A DNA stretch of 64,000 nucleotides from DATARH01 sp036268425 (GTDB taxonomy: Bacteria > Pseudomonadota > Alphaproteobacteria > ATCC43930 > CGMCC-115725). The DNA lies in NCBI GenBank assembly GCA_036268425.1, contig DATAUE010000114.1:62001-126000 (forward strand), read 5' to 3'. The notes below the pieces were generated by a model that saw only the letters and a list, made by a program, of their open reading frames with translations, was not told the DNA's origin and made no database searches. Position 1 is the first letter of the stretch; each line of letters begins with the position of its first letter. Below are positions 32,694 through 40,421 of the stretch, one piece after another. Position numbers and translations under genes: made by a program.

Positions 32694-33839
32694 ATGCCAC
32701 CGCTCGCGGTTTATATTCATTGGCCGTTCTGCCGGTCGAAATGTCCGTATTGCGATTTCAACAGCCATGTCCGCGACAGCATCGATACTGCGCGCTGGAC
32801 CGCGGCATTGCTGGCCGATCTCGAACGGCAGGCCGTGGCCGTGCCGGATCGCGAGGTCACTTCGATCTTCTTCGGCGGCGGCACTCCGTCGCTGATGCCG
32901 CCGGAAACCGCCGCGGCGCTGATCGCGCGGGTCAAGGCGTTATGGCCGGCGGCAGCAGATCTCGAAATCACGCTGGAGGCCAACCCGAACTCGGCTGAGG
33001 CAGCGCGTTTTGCCGGTTTTGCCGCGGCCGGGGTCAATCGCCTGTCCTTGGGCGTGCAGGCGCTCGACCCGGCGGCGTTGCGGTTTCTCGGCCGCGGCCA
33101 CGACCGCGACGAGGCGATCAACGCCATCAAATTGGCCCGCGCCACCTTTGCGCGTTATTCGTTCGACCTGATCTACGCCCGCCCGGATCACACGGTTGCC
33201 GCCTGGGAACAGGAACTCGACGAAGCACTCGCGCTCGCCGGCGAGCACCTGTCCCTATATCAACTAACGATCGAACCGGGCACCGGCTTTGCCAGCCGGG
33301 CGGCGCGCGGCGAACTGGCCATCCCTGATGAGGAAACGGGCGCCGCGTTGTTCGAAGCAACGCAGCGCCGGCTCGACGCCGCGGGATTGCCGCCTTACGA
33401 AATCTCCAACCATGCCCGCCCCGGCGCTGAATGCCGGCACAATCTCGCCTATTGGCGCTATGACGATTATCTCGGGATCGGACCCGGCGCGCATGGCCGC
33501 TACAGCCGTGACGGCCGCAAGATCGCGACCCGACAGCGGCGCACCCCCGAGGCTTGGCTCGCGGCAATTGAAAAAACCGGCAACGCAATCGACGAGGCCA
33601 CGCCGGTCGCGCGCGACGAGGCGGTCGGCGAAATGCTGATGATGGGGCTGCGTCTGGTCGAAGGCGTGTCGTGCCGGCGCCTCGAAATGCTGGCGGAATG
33701 CCGCATTGAGACACTGTTCGCCGCGACGCTGCCGCGCCTCGTCGATGGCGGCTTTCTATCGCTCGATGGCGAGCGCCTCGCCGCCACCACCGCCGGACGT
33801 CAGCGGCTCAATGCGGTGCTCGGCGCGCTGCTGGCGTGA
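32694..33839 (+). CDS. hemW: Radical SAM heme chaperone HemW
   Basis: A 381-residue radical SAM protein. The [4Fe-4S] ligands are in CRSKCPYCDF (C-x3-C-x2-C, about residues 13-20), and FFGGGTPSLM follows near residue 65 as the SAM-binding GGGTP motif. HNLAYWRYDDYLGIGPGAHG (about 253-272) and the winged-helix C-terminus complete the HemW/HemN-like layout. The CxxxCxxC set without the fourth HemN-type cysteine fits the HemW heme chaperone rather than coproporphyrinogen dehydrogenase. I chose ATG 32694 right after AAGGGAGG; an upstream ATG at 32652 gives 14 extra non-conserved residues. Confidence 0.94.
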   Translation: MPPLAVYIHWPFCRSKCPYCDFNSHVRDSIDTARWTAALLADLERQAVAVPDREVTSIFFGGGTPSLMPPETAAALIARVKALWPAAADLEITLEANPNSAEAARFAGFAAAGVNRLSLGVQALDPAALRFLGRGHDRDEAINAIKLARATFARYSFDLIYARPDHTVAAWEQELDEALALAGEHLSLYQLTIEPGTGFASRAARGELAIPDEETGAALFEATQRRLDAAGLPPYEISNHARPGAECRHNLAYWRYDDYLGIGPGAHGRYSRDGRKIATRQRRTPEAWLAAIEKTGNAIDEATPVARDEAVGEMLMMGLRLVEGVSCRRLEMLAECRIETLFAATLPRLVDGGFLSLDGERLAATTAGRQRLNAVLGALLA

Positions 33840-33845
33840 GCGGTT

Positions 33846-35108
33846 TCAGAAGCCGATATTGGCGAAATTCTGCGGTGCCGGGCTGATAACGCTGTTGCCG
33901 CCCGGCCCGACTTCGAGGACGGCGAGGCCGCGCTGCACCAGCCCATCGCGGGTAAAGCGGAACAGGCCATCAACGCCGGTAAAGCCGGCCGGATTGAGGA
34001 TCGCATCCTGGCTGAACGGGTCGGGGCCGCCATTCTTCGCCAGCACACCGGCCAGCGCCGCGGCGTCGAACGCCAGCGAAGCGAGCCGAGGTGCCGGATG
34101 GCCGTAGGTCGATTGAAAGCGGCTGTCGAATTCACGGCGCTGGTCGGGCGGTGACGCGGCAAACCACCCGCCATACAAGGCAGGCTCGCCGGCAATCGAC
34201 GAATCATCCCACAAGCCGCTGCCAAGCAGGCGTACCCGTTTGGTGTCGAGCCCGGCGGTCGTAAGCTGCTGCGCGATCTGCTTCAGTTGCGCGCCGCCCT
34301 CGGGCAACAGCAGCGCGTCGAAACTGGCATTGGCCGACGGCACCGGCGGCGGTGCGGTTGCCGCGCCGGCCGCGGCGGAGGATGACGGCGCGGCCGATCC
34401 CAGCAGCCGCTGAATCGCGGCACCGGCATCGCCGCGCTGGTCGAGATATTCGATCTTGTCGACCGATCCGCCGGCAGCGTTCGCGGCATCGCGCAGCGCA
34501 TCGGTCATCAAGTGGCCGTATTGCGAATTCGGCGCCAGCGCGGCAAAGCGGTTCATGCCCTTGTCATGCGCGACGGCGACCTCACGCACCACTTCCTGGC
34601 GCGGCAGGAAGCCCATCAGAAAGGCGTTGCCGCCCGCCAACTGCGTCGCGGTCGAAAACGCGATCATGTTGATTCTGGCGTCGCGCACGATCGGCTTGAC
34701 CGACTCGACCTCAGCGGCGAGCAGCGGACCGAGGATCAACTGCGCGCCTTCGGCGATTGCCGAACGAGCGGCGTTGGCAGCGCCGCCGGCGGTGTCGCGC
34801 GGCACCAGGGTCAATCGGTCGCCGCCAACCGTGAACAGGGCGAGTTGCGCCGCCTCCAGCATCGATTTGCCGAGTTCCGCGTTAGGGCCGGACAGCGGCA
34901 CCAACAGCGCCACCTTGACGACACCGCTGCCGGCTTGAGGCCCAGGCGGACCCGGCGGCGGCACCGCCGGATTCGCACCACCAAACGGTGATTGCGGCGG
35001 CCCGACCGGTGCCGCTACCATCCGGCCGCCGCCACAGGCGGCCAGCGCACAGAGCAGCGCGAAAGCTATAACAGTTGAAGCGAACCGCGGAACGCGCCAG
35101 TGCAACAA
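33846..35108 (-). CDS. LppC-like lipoprotein, penicillin-binding protein activator family
   Basis: A 420-residue predicted lipoprotein. The signal ends in the lipobox LAAC (LLCALAACGGG, cysteine at about residue 25). A proline-rich linker (about 30-60: GANPAVPPPGPPGPQAG) precedes a periplasmic-binding-like fold that opens VKVALLVPLSGPNAELGKSM and continues VTLVPRDTAGG-like text and FYGGWFAASPPDQRREFDS. This is the alphaproteobacterial counterpart of LpoA-type activators or orphan branched-chain receptors. There is no ABC transporter next to it. It is divergent from rsmI (starts 14 bp apart), an arrangement common in alphaproteobacteria. Confidence 0.9.
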   Translation of the reverse strand: MLHWRVPRFASTVIAFALLCALAACGGGRMVAAPVGPPQSPFGGANPAVPPPGPPGPQAGSGVVKVALLVPLSGPNAELGKSMLEAAQLALFTVGGDRLTLVPRDTAGGAANAARSAIAEGAQLILGPLLAAEVESVKPIVRDARINMIAFSTATQLAGGNAFLMGFLPRQEVVREVAVAHDKGMNRFAALAPNSQYGHLMTDALRDAANAAGGSVDKIEYLDQRGDAGAAIQRLLGSAAPSSSAAAGAATAPPPVPSANASFDALLLPEGGAQLKQIAQQLTTAGLDTKRVRLLGSGLWDDSSIAGEPALYGGWFAASPPDQRREFDSRFQSTYGHPAPRLASLAFDAAALAGVLAKNGGPDPFSQDAILNPAGFTGVDGLFRFTRDGLVQRGLAVLEVGPGGNSVISPAPQNFANIGF

Positions 35109-35122
35109 GGACCGCCTCCGGC

Positions 35123-36106
35123 ATGGGGTTGAGCGCCGGCGGCGAACCTAACCATCGCACCGGAGCAAGTAAACCCGGCCATACCCAATCGCCACGCGCC
35201 GTCGTAGGCGAACCGGTCGCGGTGCCTGATATCGACCCCGCCGAGTGGACACCGTCACATCCGCTGGCGCCGGGGCTGCACGTTGTCGCGACGCCAATCG
35301 GCAATCTCGGCGACATCACACTGCGTGCGCTCTGGGTGCTGCGCGGGGTTGACCGCATCCTGTGCGAAGACACCCGGGTGACAGCGCGGCTCCTCGCACG
35401 CTACGGCGTCGACAAGCCGCTCGATGCCTATCACGACCACAACGCCGACCGGGTTCGTCCGGCGATCCTCGAAGCCCTGCGGCGCGGCGACCGCCTTGCC
35501 CTGGTGTCGGATGCCGGCACGCCGCTAGTCTCCGACCCCGGCTACAAACTGGTGCGCGACGCACTCGCCGAGGGGCTGCCGGTCACCACCGCACCCGGCC
35601 CATCGGCAATCTTGACCGCGTTGCTGCTGTCAGGGCTGCCGCCCGACCGCTTTCTGTTTGCCGGGTTTCTGCCGCCCCGGTCGGCGGCGCGCCGCCGCGC
35701 TCTGGCGGACTGGACAAGCCTCAATGCGACATTGGTGTTTTTCGAGGGACCGTCGCGTCTCGCCGCTGCGCTGGAAGACATCGCTGAGACGTTTGGCGAT
35801 CGTGACGCCGCAGTCGCGCGCGAACTGACCAAGCTGCACGAGGAAGTACGTCGGGGCAGGCTCGCCGACCTCGCCGCACATTACCGCGTCGCGGGGCCAC
35901 CGCGCGGCGAGGTCGTGATCGTCGTCGGGCCAGGCGAGAGCGGCGCTGCAATCGACAACGACGACATCGACGACCGGCTCCGCGCCTTGCTGGCAACGCA
36001 TAGCCTGCGCGATGCCGTGGCGCTGCTCTCGGCACAGACCGGCGTGGCACGGCGCACGCTTTATGAGCGCGCCCTGGCATTGCAGAATGAGGCGCCGCCC
36101 GCATGA
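35123..36106 (+). CDS. rsmI: 16S rRNA (cytidine-2'-O)-methyltransferase RsmI
   Basis: A 327-residue tetrapyrrole-methylase-fold enzyme that 2'-O-methylates C1402 of 16S rRNA. HVVATPIGNLGDITLRALWV opens the domain, CEDTRVTARLL and ALVSDAGTPLVSDPGYKLVR follow at the expected positions, and the C-terminus ends in a helical extension. About 50 non-conserved residues precede the domain, so the ATG at 35123 may be too early. GTG codons near 35217-35222 are alternatives. The yraN start overlaps its stop by 4 bp (ATGA). Confidence 0.95.
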   Translation: MGLSAGGEPNHRTGASKPGHTQSPRAVVGEPVAVPDIDPAEWTPSHPLAPGLHVVATPIGNLGDITLRALWVLRGVDRILCEDTRVTARLLARYGVDKPLDAYHDHNADRVRPAILEALRRGDRLALVSDAGTPLVSDPGYKLVRDALAEGLPVTTAPGPSAILTALLLSGLPPDRFLFAGFLPPRSAARRRALADWTSLNATLVFFEGPSRLAAALEDIAETFGDRDAAVARELTKLHEEVRRGRLADLAAHYRVAGPPRGEVVIVVGPGESGAAIDNDDIDDRLRALLATHSLRDAVALLSAQTGVARRTLYERALALQNEAPPA

Positions 36107-36480
36107 AATCGCGCAGCCGCGCGCAGCGCCTGCTGGCCCGCCGCCGCGGTCAACGCGCCGAATTCTGGTGCCGCTGGCATTTGCGGCTGCGCGGCTGGCG
36201 AATTATCGCGCGCGATTGGCGCTGCCCATCAGGCGAAATCGACATCCTGGCGCGACGCGGTAAGGTGCTGGCGGTGATCGAGGTCAAATCGCGCAGTGAT
36301 TTCGGTGCGGCGGCAATGTCTCTACTGCCGCGACAGCGCCGCCGTATCGCCCGCGCCGCCACGGCATTTCTGCTGACGCGGCCCGATCTGGCCGGTCTGG
36401 CGATGCGATTCGATGTAATGCTTGTTGCGCCGCGGCGGCCGCCACGGCATCTGCCGGGGGCGTGGCATCATGAAGAATGA
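36103..36480 (+). CDS. UPF0102 (YraN) family nuclease-like protein
   Basis: A 125-residue basic protein. GEIDILARRGKVLAVIEVKSRS (about residues 45-66) is the DxxxE-V-K nuclease-like signature of the YraN family, and the C-terminus has VMLVAP and arginine-proline patches. The N-terminal 25 residues are almost all Arg/Ala/Leu. It is thought to have an endonuclease-like fold acting on nucleic acid, but no activity is proven for most members. It is coupled to rsmI through an ATGA overlap. Convergence with no other gene. About 210 bp of non-coding DNA follow. Confidence 0.93.
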   Translation: MKSRSRAQRLLARRRGQRAEFWCRWHLRLRGWRIIARDWRCPSGEIDILARRGKVLAVIEVKSRSDFGAAAMSLLPRQRRRIARAATAFLLTRPDLAGLAMRFDVMLVAPRRPPRHLPGAWHHEE

Positions 36481-36693
36481 GCCAAGACGGTGCTCTGCGT
36501 CCCGCTTTAGCGGCCAAGGCATAGCGCAAACCCCTGCAACGCCGCCACCGTTTGGTCCTGCTGCGCGCTGATGGGCGCCGCGGCGGTTTTACCCGATGAA
36601 ATGCCGTTGATGGTCCGAGATTGCCGCGCCCTTGGCGAGTTTCCGCGAAAATCCGACAATGCCGCTGACACTGCTACCCTGGGGGAGGGCATC

Positions 36694-37398
36694 ATGTCGT
36701 GGTTTCGTTTAGGGCTGGTCATGGCCTTGCTGACATTGCCGATGACGCTGGGGGGCTGCGTCGGCCTGCTCGTGGCTGGCGGCCTGGGGGCGGCAGCCGG
36801 GGGTGGCTATGTCGTCGCCCAGGAACGCGGCGCGGACGGTCTCGCCAGCGACTTTGCAATCAAGACCGATATCGAAAAGCAACTGATCGCCACCGATCCG
36901 CAGCTGCAAGCCGGCGTCACGACGACGGTTTACAACGGACGCGTGCTGCTGACCGGGCATCTCGCAACCGCGCAGATGAAGGCGGCAGCCGACGGGATCG
37001 CTTCCCGCACGCACGACGTGCGTACGGTCTATGATGAAATCGAAGTGGCGCCGGGGAACCTGTGGAACGAGGCGCAGGATACCTGGATCTCCACCCGGAT
37101 ACGGTCGGAAATGGTGGCCGACCCCGATATCCGCTCGGTCAACTACACAATCGACACGGCCAACGGCTCTGTCTATCTGACCGGTTCGGCCCGTTCGCAA
37201 GGCGAACTCGACCGGGCCACACGCATTGCCCGCTATGTTCCCGGCGTCAAACGTGTGGTTTCCTATGTTGAGTTGCGGGCCGGGGCGCCGTACGCGTCGG
37301 TCCCGGGAATGCCGCCGGCGGGGTCGGCGCCGATAAATCAGGGATCGAGCGTACCGAGCGCTTCGCCGCTGGCGCCGATTGAGGTACAAAAACTGTAA
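36694..37398 (+). CDS. BON-domain lipoprotein
   Basis: A 234-residue exported lipoprotein. The signal peptide MSWFRLGLVMALLTLPMTLG ends with lipobox LGGC. After a glycine-rich stretch (VAGGLGAAAGGGY) come two BON domains (about residues 48-115 and 124-190): DIEKQLIATDPQLQAGVTTT / GRVLLTGHLAT and RIRSEMVADPDIRSVNYTID / GSVYLTGSARS. The proline-rich C-terminus (about 195-234) looks disordered. BON lipoproteins such as OsmY or DolP bind phospholipid and support envelope integrity. ATG at 36694 sits five bases after GGGGGAGG. It belongs to the rsmI-yraN block. Confidence 0.92.
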   Translation: MSWFRLGLVMALLTLPMTLGGCVGLLVAGGLGAAAGGGYVVAQERGADGLASDFAIKTDIEKQLIATDPQLQAGVTTTVYNGRVLLTGHLATAQMKAAADGIASRTHDVRTVYDEIEVAPGNLWNEAQDTWISTRIRSEMVADPDIRSVNYTIDTANGSVYLTGSARSQGELDRATRIARYVPGVKRVVSYVELRAGAPYASVPGMPPAGSAPINQGSSVPSASPLAPIEVQKL

Positions 37399-37411
37399 CC
37401 TGTACGGTCCG

Positions 37412-38260
37412 ATGAGCGAACTGCCCGACAAATTCGACCTGGATAAATGCGCGCAGTTTCTGCGTGACGTCGCAGGCATGACCTCGCCGGTGCTGCCGGT
37501 CGCCGAGGCCGGGCTGGCGCTTGCGTCATTCGAGCGGCCGCGTGTCGGGCTCGCACGTTATCGCCAGCATCTGGCTGCCTTGGCGCAGGATGTCGAACGG
37601 CATGCCGAAACAGGGGGTGATCTCGCCGCCCGGGCGCAAGCGCTCAACGACATCATCCTGCTGAAACACGGCTATAGCGGCGACGAACTGACCTACGACG
37701 ATCTGCAGAACGCCAATCTGATGCGCGTCGTCGACCGCCGCAAAGGACTGCCGGTGGCGCTCGGCATCCTCTATCTGCACGCGGCGCGCGCGCAGGGCTG
37801 GGACAGTGTCGGCCTCGCTTTTCCCGGACATTTCCTGATCCGCCTCTCGGAGGGGCCGGAGCGGCTCATCCTCGACCCGTTTCACGGCGGCCAGATATGC
37901 GACGCCGCGATGCTGCGCGACCTGCTCAAGGCGATGGCCGGCCAGGAGGTGGAGTTGGCGCCGGAGCATTACGCGCCGGTCGCCGATCGCGACGTACTGC
38001 TGCGGCTGCAGAACAATCTGAAATCGCGCCTCCTGCAAACCGGCGCCACCGAACGGGCATTGCGCGTCATCGAGACGATGCTGATGCTCGCCCCGGACAT
38101 GGCCGATCTGTGGCGCGAAGCCGGCCTGTTGCATACCCGGCTCGGCAATCTGCGGGCCGGCATGCAGGCACTGGAGAAATTCATCACGCAGACGCCGGAC
38201 AGCACGTCGCGACACCAAGCCGCCGCGCTGCTCCAACAGCTCAGATCAAAGCTGAACTGA
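37412..38260 (+). CDS. SirB1-type transglutaminase-like protein with TPR-like C-terminus
   Basis: A 282-residue cytoplasmic protein. Residues about 75-150 match the SirB1/transglutaminase-like block (LKHGYSGDELTYDDLQNANL, GLPVALGILYLHAARAQGWD, FPGHFLIRL, LILDPFHGGQI). Residues about 195-280 are helical repeats (LLQTGATERALRVIETMLML, EAGLLHTRLGNLRAGMQALE), like TPRs. Family members are annotated as SirB1 without a known reaction, and the catalytic cysteine of true transglutaminases is not obvious here. The ATG at 37412 is 14 bp after the BON gene stop, so the two are likely co-transcribed. Confidence 0.87.
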   Translation: MSELPDKFDLDKCAQFLRDVAGMTSPVLPVAEAGLALASFERPRVGLARYRQHLAALAQDVERHAETGGDLAARAQALNDIILLKHGYSGDELTYDDLQNANLMRVVDRRKGLPVALGILYLHAARAQGWDSVGLAFPGHFLIRLSEGPERLILDPFHGGQICDAAMLRDLLKAMAGQEVELAPEHYAPVADRDVLLRLQNNLKSRLLQTGATERALRVIETMLMLAPDMADLWREAGLLHTRLGNLRAGMQALEKFITQTPDSTSRHQAAALLQQLRSKLN

Positions 38261-38265
38261 GTTCG

Positions 38266-38296
38266 GCGTCCTGCGGCGTCCCTGCGGCGTCCTGCC
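38266..38296. repeat. Short 10-11 bp tandem repeat, three copies
   Basis: GGCGTCCTGC (38266-38275), GGCGTCCCTGC (38276-38286) and GGCGTCCTGC (38287-38296) in the gap between the SirB1-type and truncated haemoglobin genes. Slippage is the simplest explanation. Confidence 0.7.
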
Positions 38297-38364
38297 CTCT
38301 CGCGATCGCCACTGACGATTTCGATCTACCGGGAGTGCGAATTTCTCACGCTTGAGGACGTGCC

Positions 38365-38775
38365 ATGACCCCCGCCGCCGATCCTGCCACCGATATAGAC
38401 GAACCCGCCATTTCTGCCCTGGTCGACCGGTTTTACGCCAAGGCGCGGCTTGATCCGACGATCGGCCCGGTCTTCAACAGCGCGGTCGTCGATTGGAACG
38501 AGCATCTCCACAAGCTTTACGATTTCTGGTCGTCGGTGATGCTGACCACCGGGCGCTACAAGGGCAACCCGATGGCGGCACATCTAAAACAGCCAATCGA
38601 GCCGGCCTTCTTTGAACGCTGGCTGGAACTGTGGCACGAAACCGCCGGCGAGGTATTCGCGCCGGACGCCGCCGCCCGCTTTGACGAAAAAGCCGAGCGC
38701 ATCGCCGAAAGCCTGAAACTCGCGCTGTTCTTTCGCCCTGGCCGCCCCACCCCGCCAATGCCTCCCGCACGGTAG
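38365..38775 (+). CDS. Group III truncated haemoglobin
   Basis: A 136-residue globin of the 2/2 fold. LVDRFYAKARLDPTIGPVFN and DFWSSVMLTTGRYKGNPMAA precede the proximal histidine in PMAAHLKQPIEPAFF (H at about residue 73), and ERWLELWHETAGEVFAP follows as in group III (trHbP) proteins. Function is not defined for most members; roles in NO or O2 handling under microaerobic conditions are proposed. Its stop codon lies in the first bases of a palindromic repeat pair. Confidence 0.9.
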   Translation: MTPAADPATDIDEPAISALVDRFYAKARLDPTIGPVFNSAVVDWNEHLHKLYDFWSSVMLTTGRYKGNPMAAHLKQPIEPAFFERWLELWHETAGEVFAPDAAARFDEKAERIAESLKLALFFRPGRPTPPMPPAR

Positions 38776-38885
38776 GGCGGAAAAGCAAAGCGCATTCCGC
38801 CTTCTTTCGCGCCGGGATAAACTCCATCTAAGGCGATGTCGAATTTGCGCAGCCCGGCGGAATACGCTGCGCTCTTCCGCCCTAC
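38772..38885. repeat. Pair of inverted REP-like palindromic elements
   Basis: The 30-bp sequence at 38772-38801 (starting GTAGGGCGGAAAAGC) is repeated in inverted orientation at 38856-38885 with four mismatches. Each half is itself a hairpin with stem GGCGGAA / TTCCGCC. A TTTTT run follows (38886-38890), so the unit may also terminate transcription of the globin gene. The word GGCGGAATACGCTGCGC resembles a repetitive element scattered in many proteobacterial genomes. Confidence 0.85.
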
Positions 38886-38904
38886 TTTTTGACTTTTCCC
38901 GTTC

Positions 38905-40413
38905 TTATGGGATTTGCACCACGATCTCGTCGAGCGGCCATACCGGGCGGCGCACCCTGTCGAACAGTTCGGGCGTGTAGGTCTCCGAACACAAGGCACC
39001 GGTATCGACCAGGATGACCTCACGAGCAATCGGTTCAAATGCGGCGCGGAAATGCTGCATCGACTTGACGCATACGGTGGCGTAACGCGCCGGGTCGATC
39101 CCCAACGAGGTGAACTGGCCGAGATCGACCGCCTGTCCGTTATTGGTGATCAGGATAATGTCGATGCCGCCGACCCGAAATACCAGCGACGGCCCGTAAT
39201 CGCGTTCGACCCCGCCGCCCATCGGACCATAAGCGACAAAACGCCCGTTGGTCAGATGGGTAATCTCGCCGGAAAGCGTCAGCGGACCGCCGCCCATCGC
39301 AGGATCGGTCTTGCCGCCGAGCGTCAGGGTCGCGGTGCCGATCCCGGCCTCAATCCCGGCCTGCACCGCCTCGCCGTCGCAGATCGCGTGAAACGCGACG
39401 CTGTCGGCGCCGGCTTCGACCAGCGCCTTGAGAAAGGCGGTGGCGTCGCCGTACCCGCCGCCGCCGGGATTGTCGGTATAATCGGCAACGACCAGCGGAT
39501 TATCCCCGGGTGTACCTGCCTTGGCGCGGGCCACCGCCTCGGCGACCGATAGCAATTTGAAGCTCTGGTAGTCGCGCGTCGCCCAGGCGTAATCCATGTA
39601 TTCCTCGGCGATCCCGAGGCCGCGCGCCATCGCGAAATCGCCGCCGCGCGCCATGTCCACCGTCACCGTCACCGAGGGGCCGACATCGCGGATATTGGCG
39701 CGGCTGAACCCGGCGCAGGCGCTGACGACGAGGGCGATGCCGGACGTTTCGAGGCGTTCGCCACGGGCGATCAACTCAGCCATCGGCCCCGCTTGATGCC
39801 GCCCGCGATCGAGCCCATAGATCATCGGCCGGCGCGCAATCACGGTGCGCGGCTTGACCTCGCCGCGCATCGCGCGATCGAGCAGATCGGCGCCCTGCCA
39901 GGCGCGCTCGTACATATCGACATGCGGATAGGTACGAAATCCGATCAGGGCGCTGGCGTGATCGGCCATTTGCTGCGTGACGTTGGCATGCAGGTCGAGC
40001 GTCACGATCACCGGGACATCCGGCCCGAGGCGCTGCCGCAGGCGCGCCAGCAACTCCCCTTCGCCGTCTTCGTATGAATCGACGACCATCGCGCCATGCA
40101 GGTGCAGCAACACACCATCGATCGGGCCCTGACGCTCTGCCGCGTCGAGGATCATGCCGCCGATTTCCTCGAACGCAGCATCGGTGACGATACCCGAGGG
40201 GTTGGCGTTGGCCGATACCGGATGGATCAGCGTCCAGCCGTATTTGTCGGCCGCCTCGAATGTCGCGCCGAGAGCCGAGCGGGTGCCGCGAAACGCCGTC
40301 GGGATTTCGTTGTCGCGATGAAAATCGCGCCGCCGCCACAGCGCCATATCGGTTTTCTGCACGCTGAACGTGTTCGTTTCGTGCATAAACCGGCCGGTCA
40401 GGACGCGCTTCAT
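38905..40413 (-). CDS. M81 family metallopeptidase (MlrC-like)
   Basis: A 502-residue protein of the M81/DUF1485 family, named for microcystin-degrading MlrC. MKRVLTGRFMHETNTFSVQK opens it; HLHGAMVVDSYEDGEGELLA and VTLDLHANVTQQMADHASAL (about 115-160) hold the acidic and histidine zinc ligands, and the MlrC C-terminal half carries NPLVVADYTDNPGGGGYGDA. Metal-dependent hydrolysis of peptides or related amides is expected from the family. The ATG at 40413 is 8 bp after the gamma-glutamyltransferase stop, so the two are one operon. Confidence 0.9.
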   Translation of the reverse strand: MKRVLTGRFMHETNTFSVQKTDMALWRRRDFHRDNEIPTAFRGTRSALGATFEAADKYGWTLIHPVSANANPSGIVTDAAFEEIGGMILDAAERQGPIDGVLLHLHGAMVVDSYEDGEGELLARLRQRLGPDVPVIVTLDLHANVTQQMADHASALIGFRTYPHVDMYERAWQGADLLDRAMRGEVKPRTVIARRPMIYGLDRGRHQAGPMAELIARGERLETSGIALVVSACAGFSRANIRDVGPSVTVTVDMARGGDFAMARGLGIAEEYMDYAWATRDYQSFKLLSVAEAVARAKAGTPGDNPLVVADYTDNPGGGGYGDATAFLKALVEAGADSVAFHAICDGEAVQAGIEAGIGTATLTLGGKTDPAMGGGPLTLSGEITHLTNGRFVAYGPMGGGVERDYGPSLVFRVGGIDIILITNNGQAVDLGQFTSLGIDPARYATVCVKSMQHFRAAFEPIAREVILVDTGALCSETYTPELFDRVRRPVWPLDEIVVQIP

Positions 40414-40421
40414 CGCGGCAC

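Noticed and set aside
36507..36722. 71-residue minus-strand frame between yraN and the BON gene
   Set aside because: No motif or ribosome-binding site, and it covers the BON gene start.
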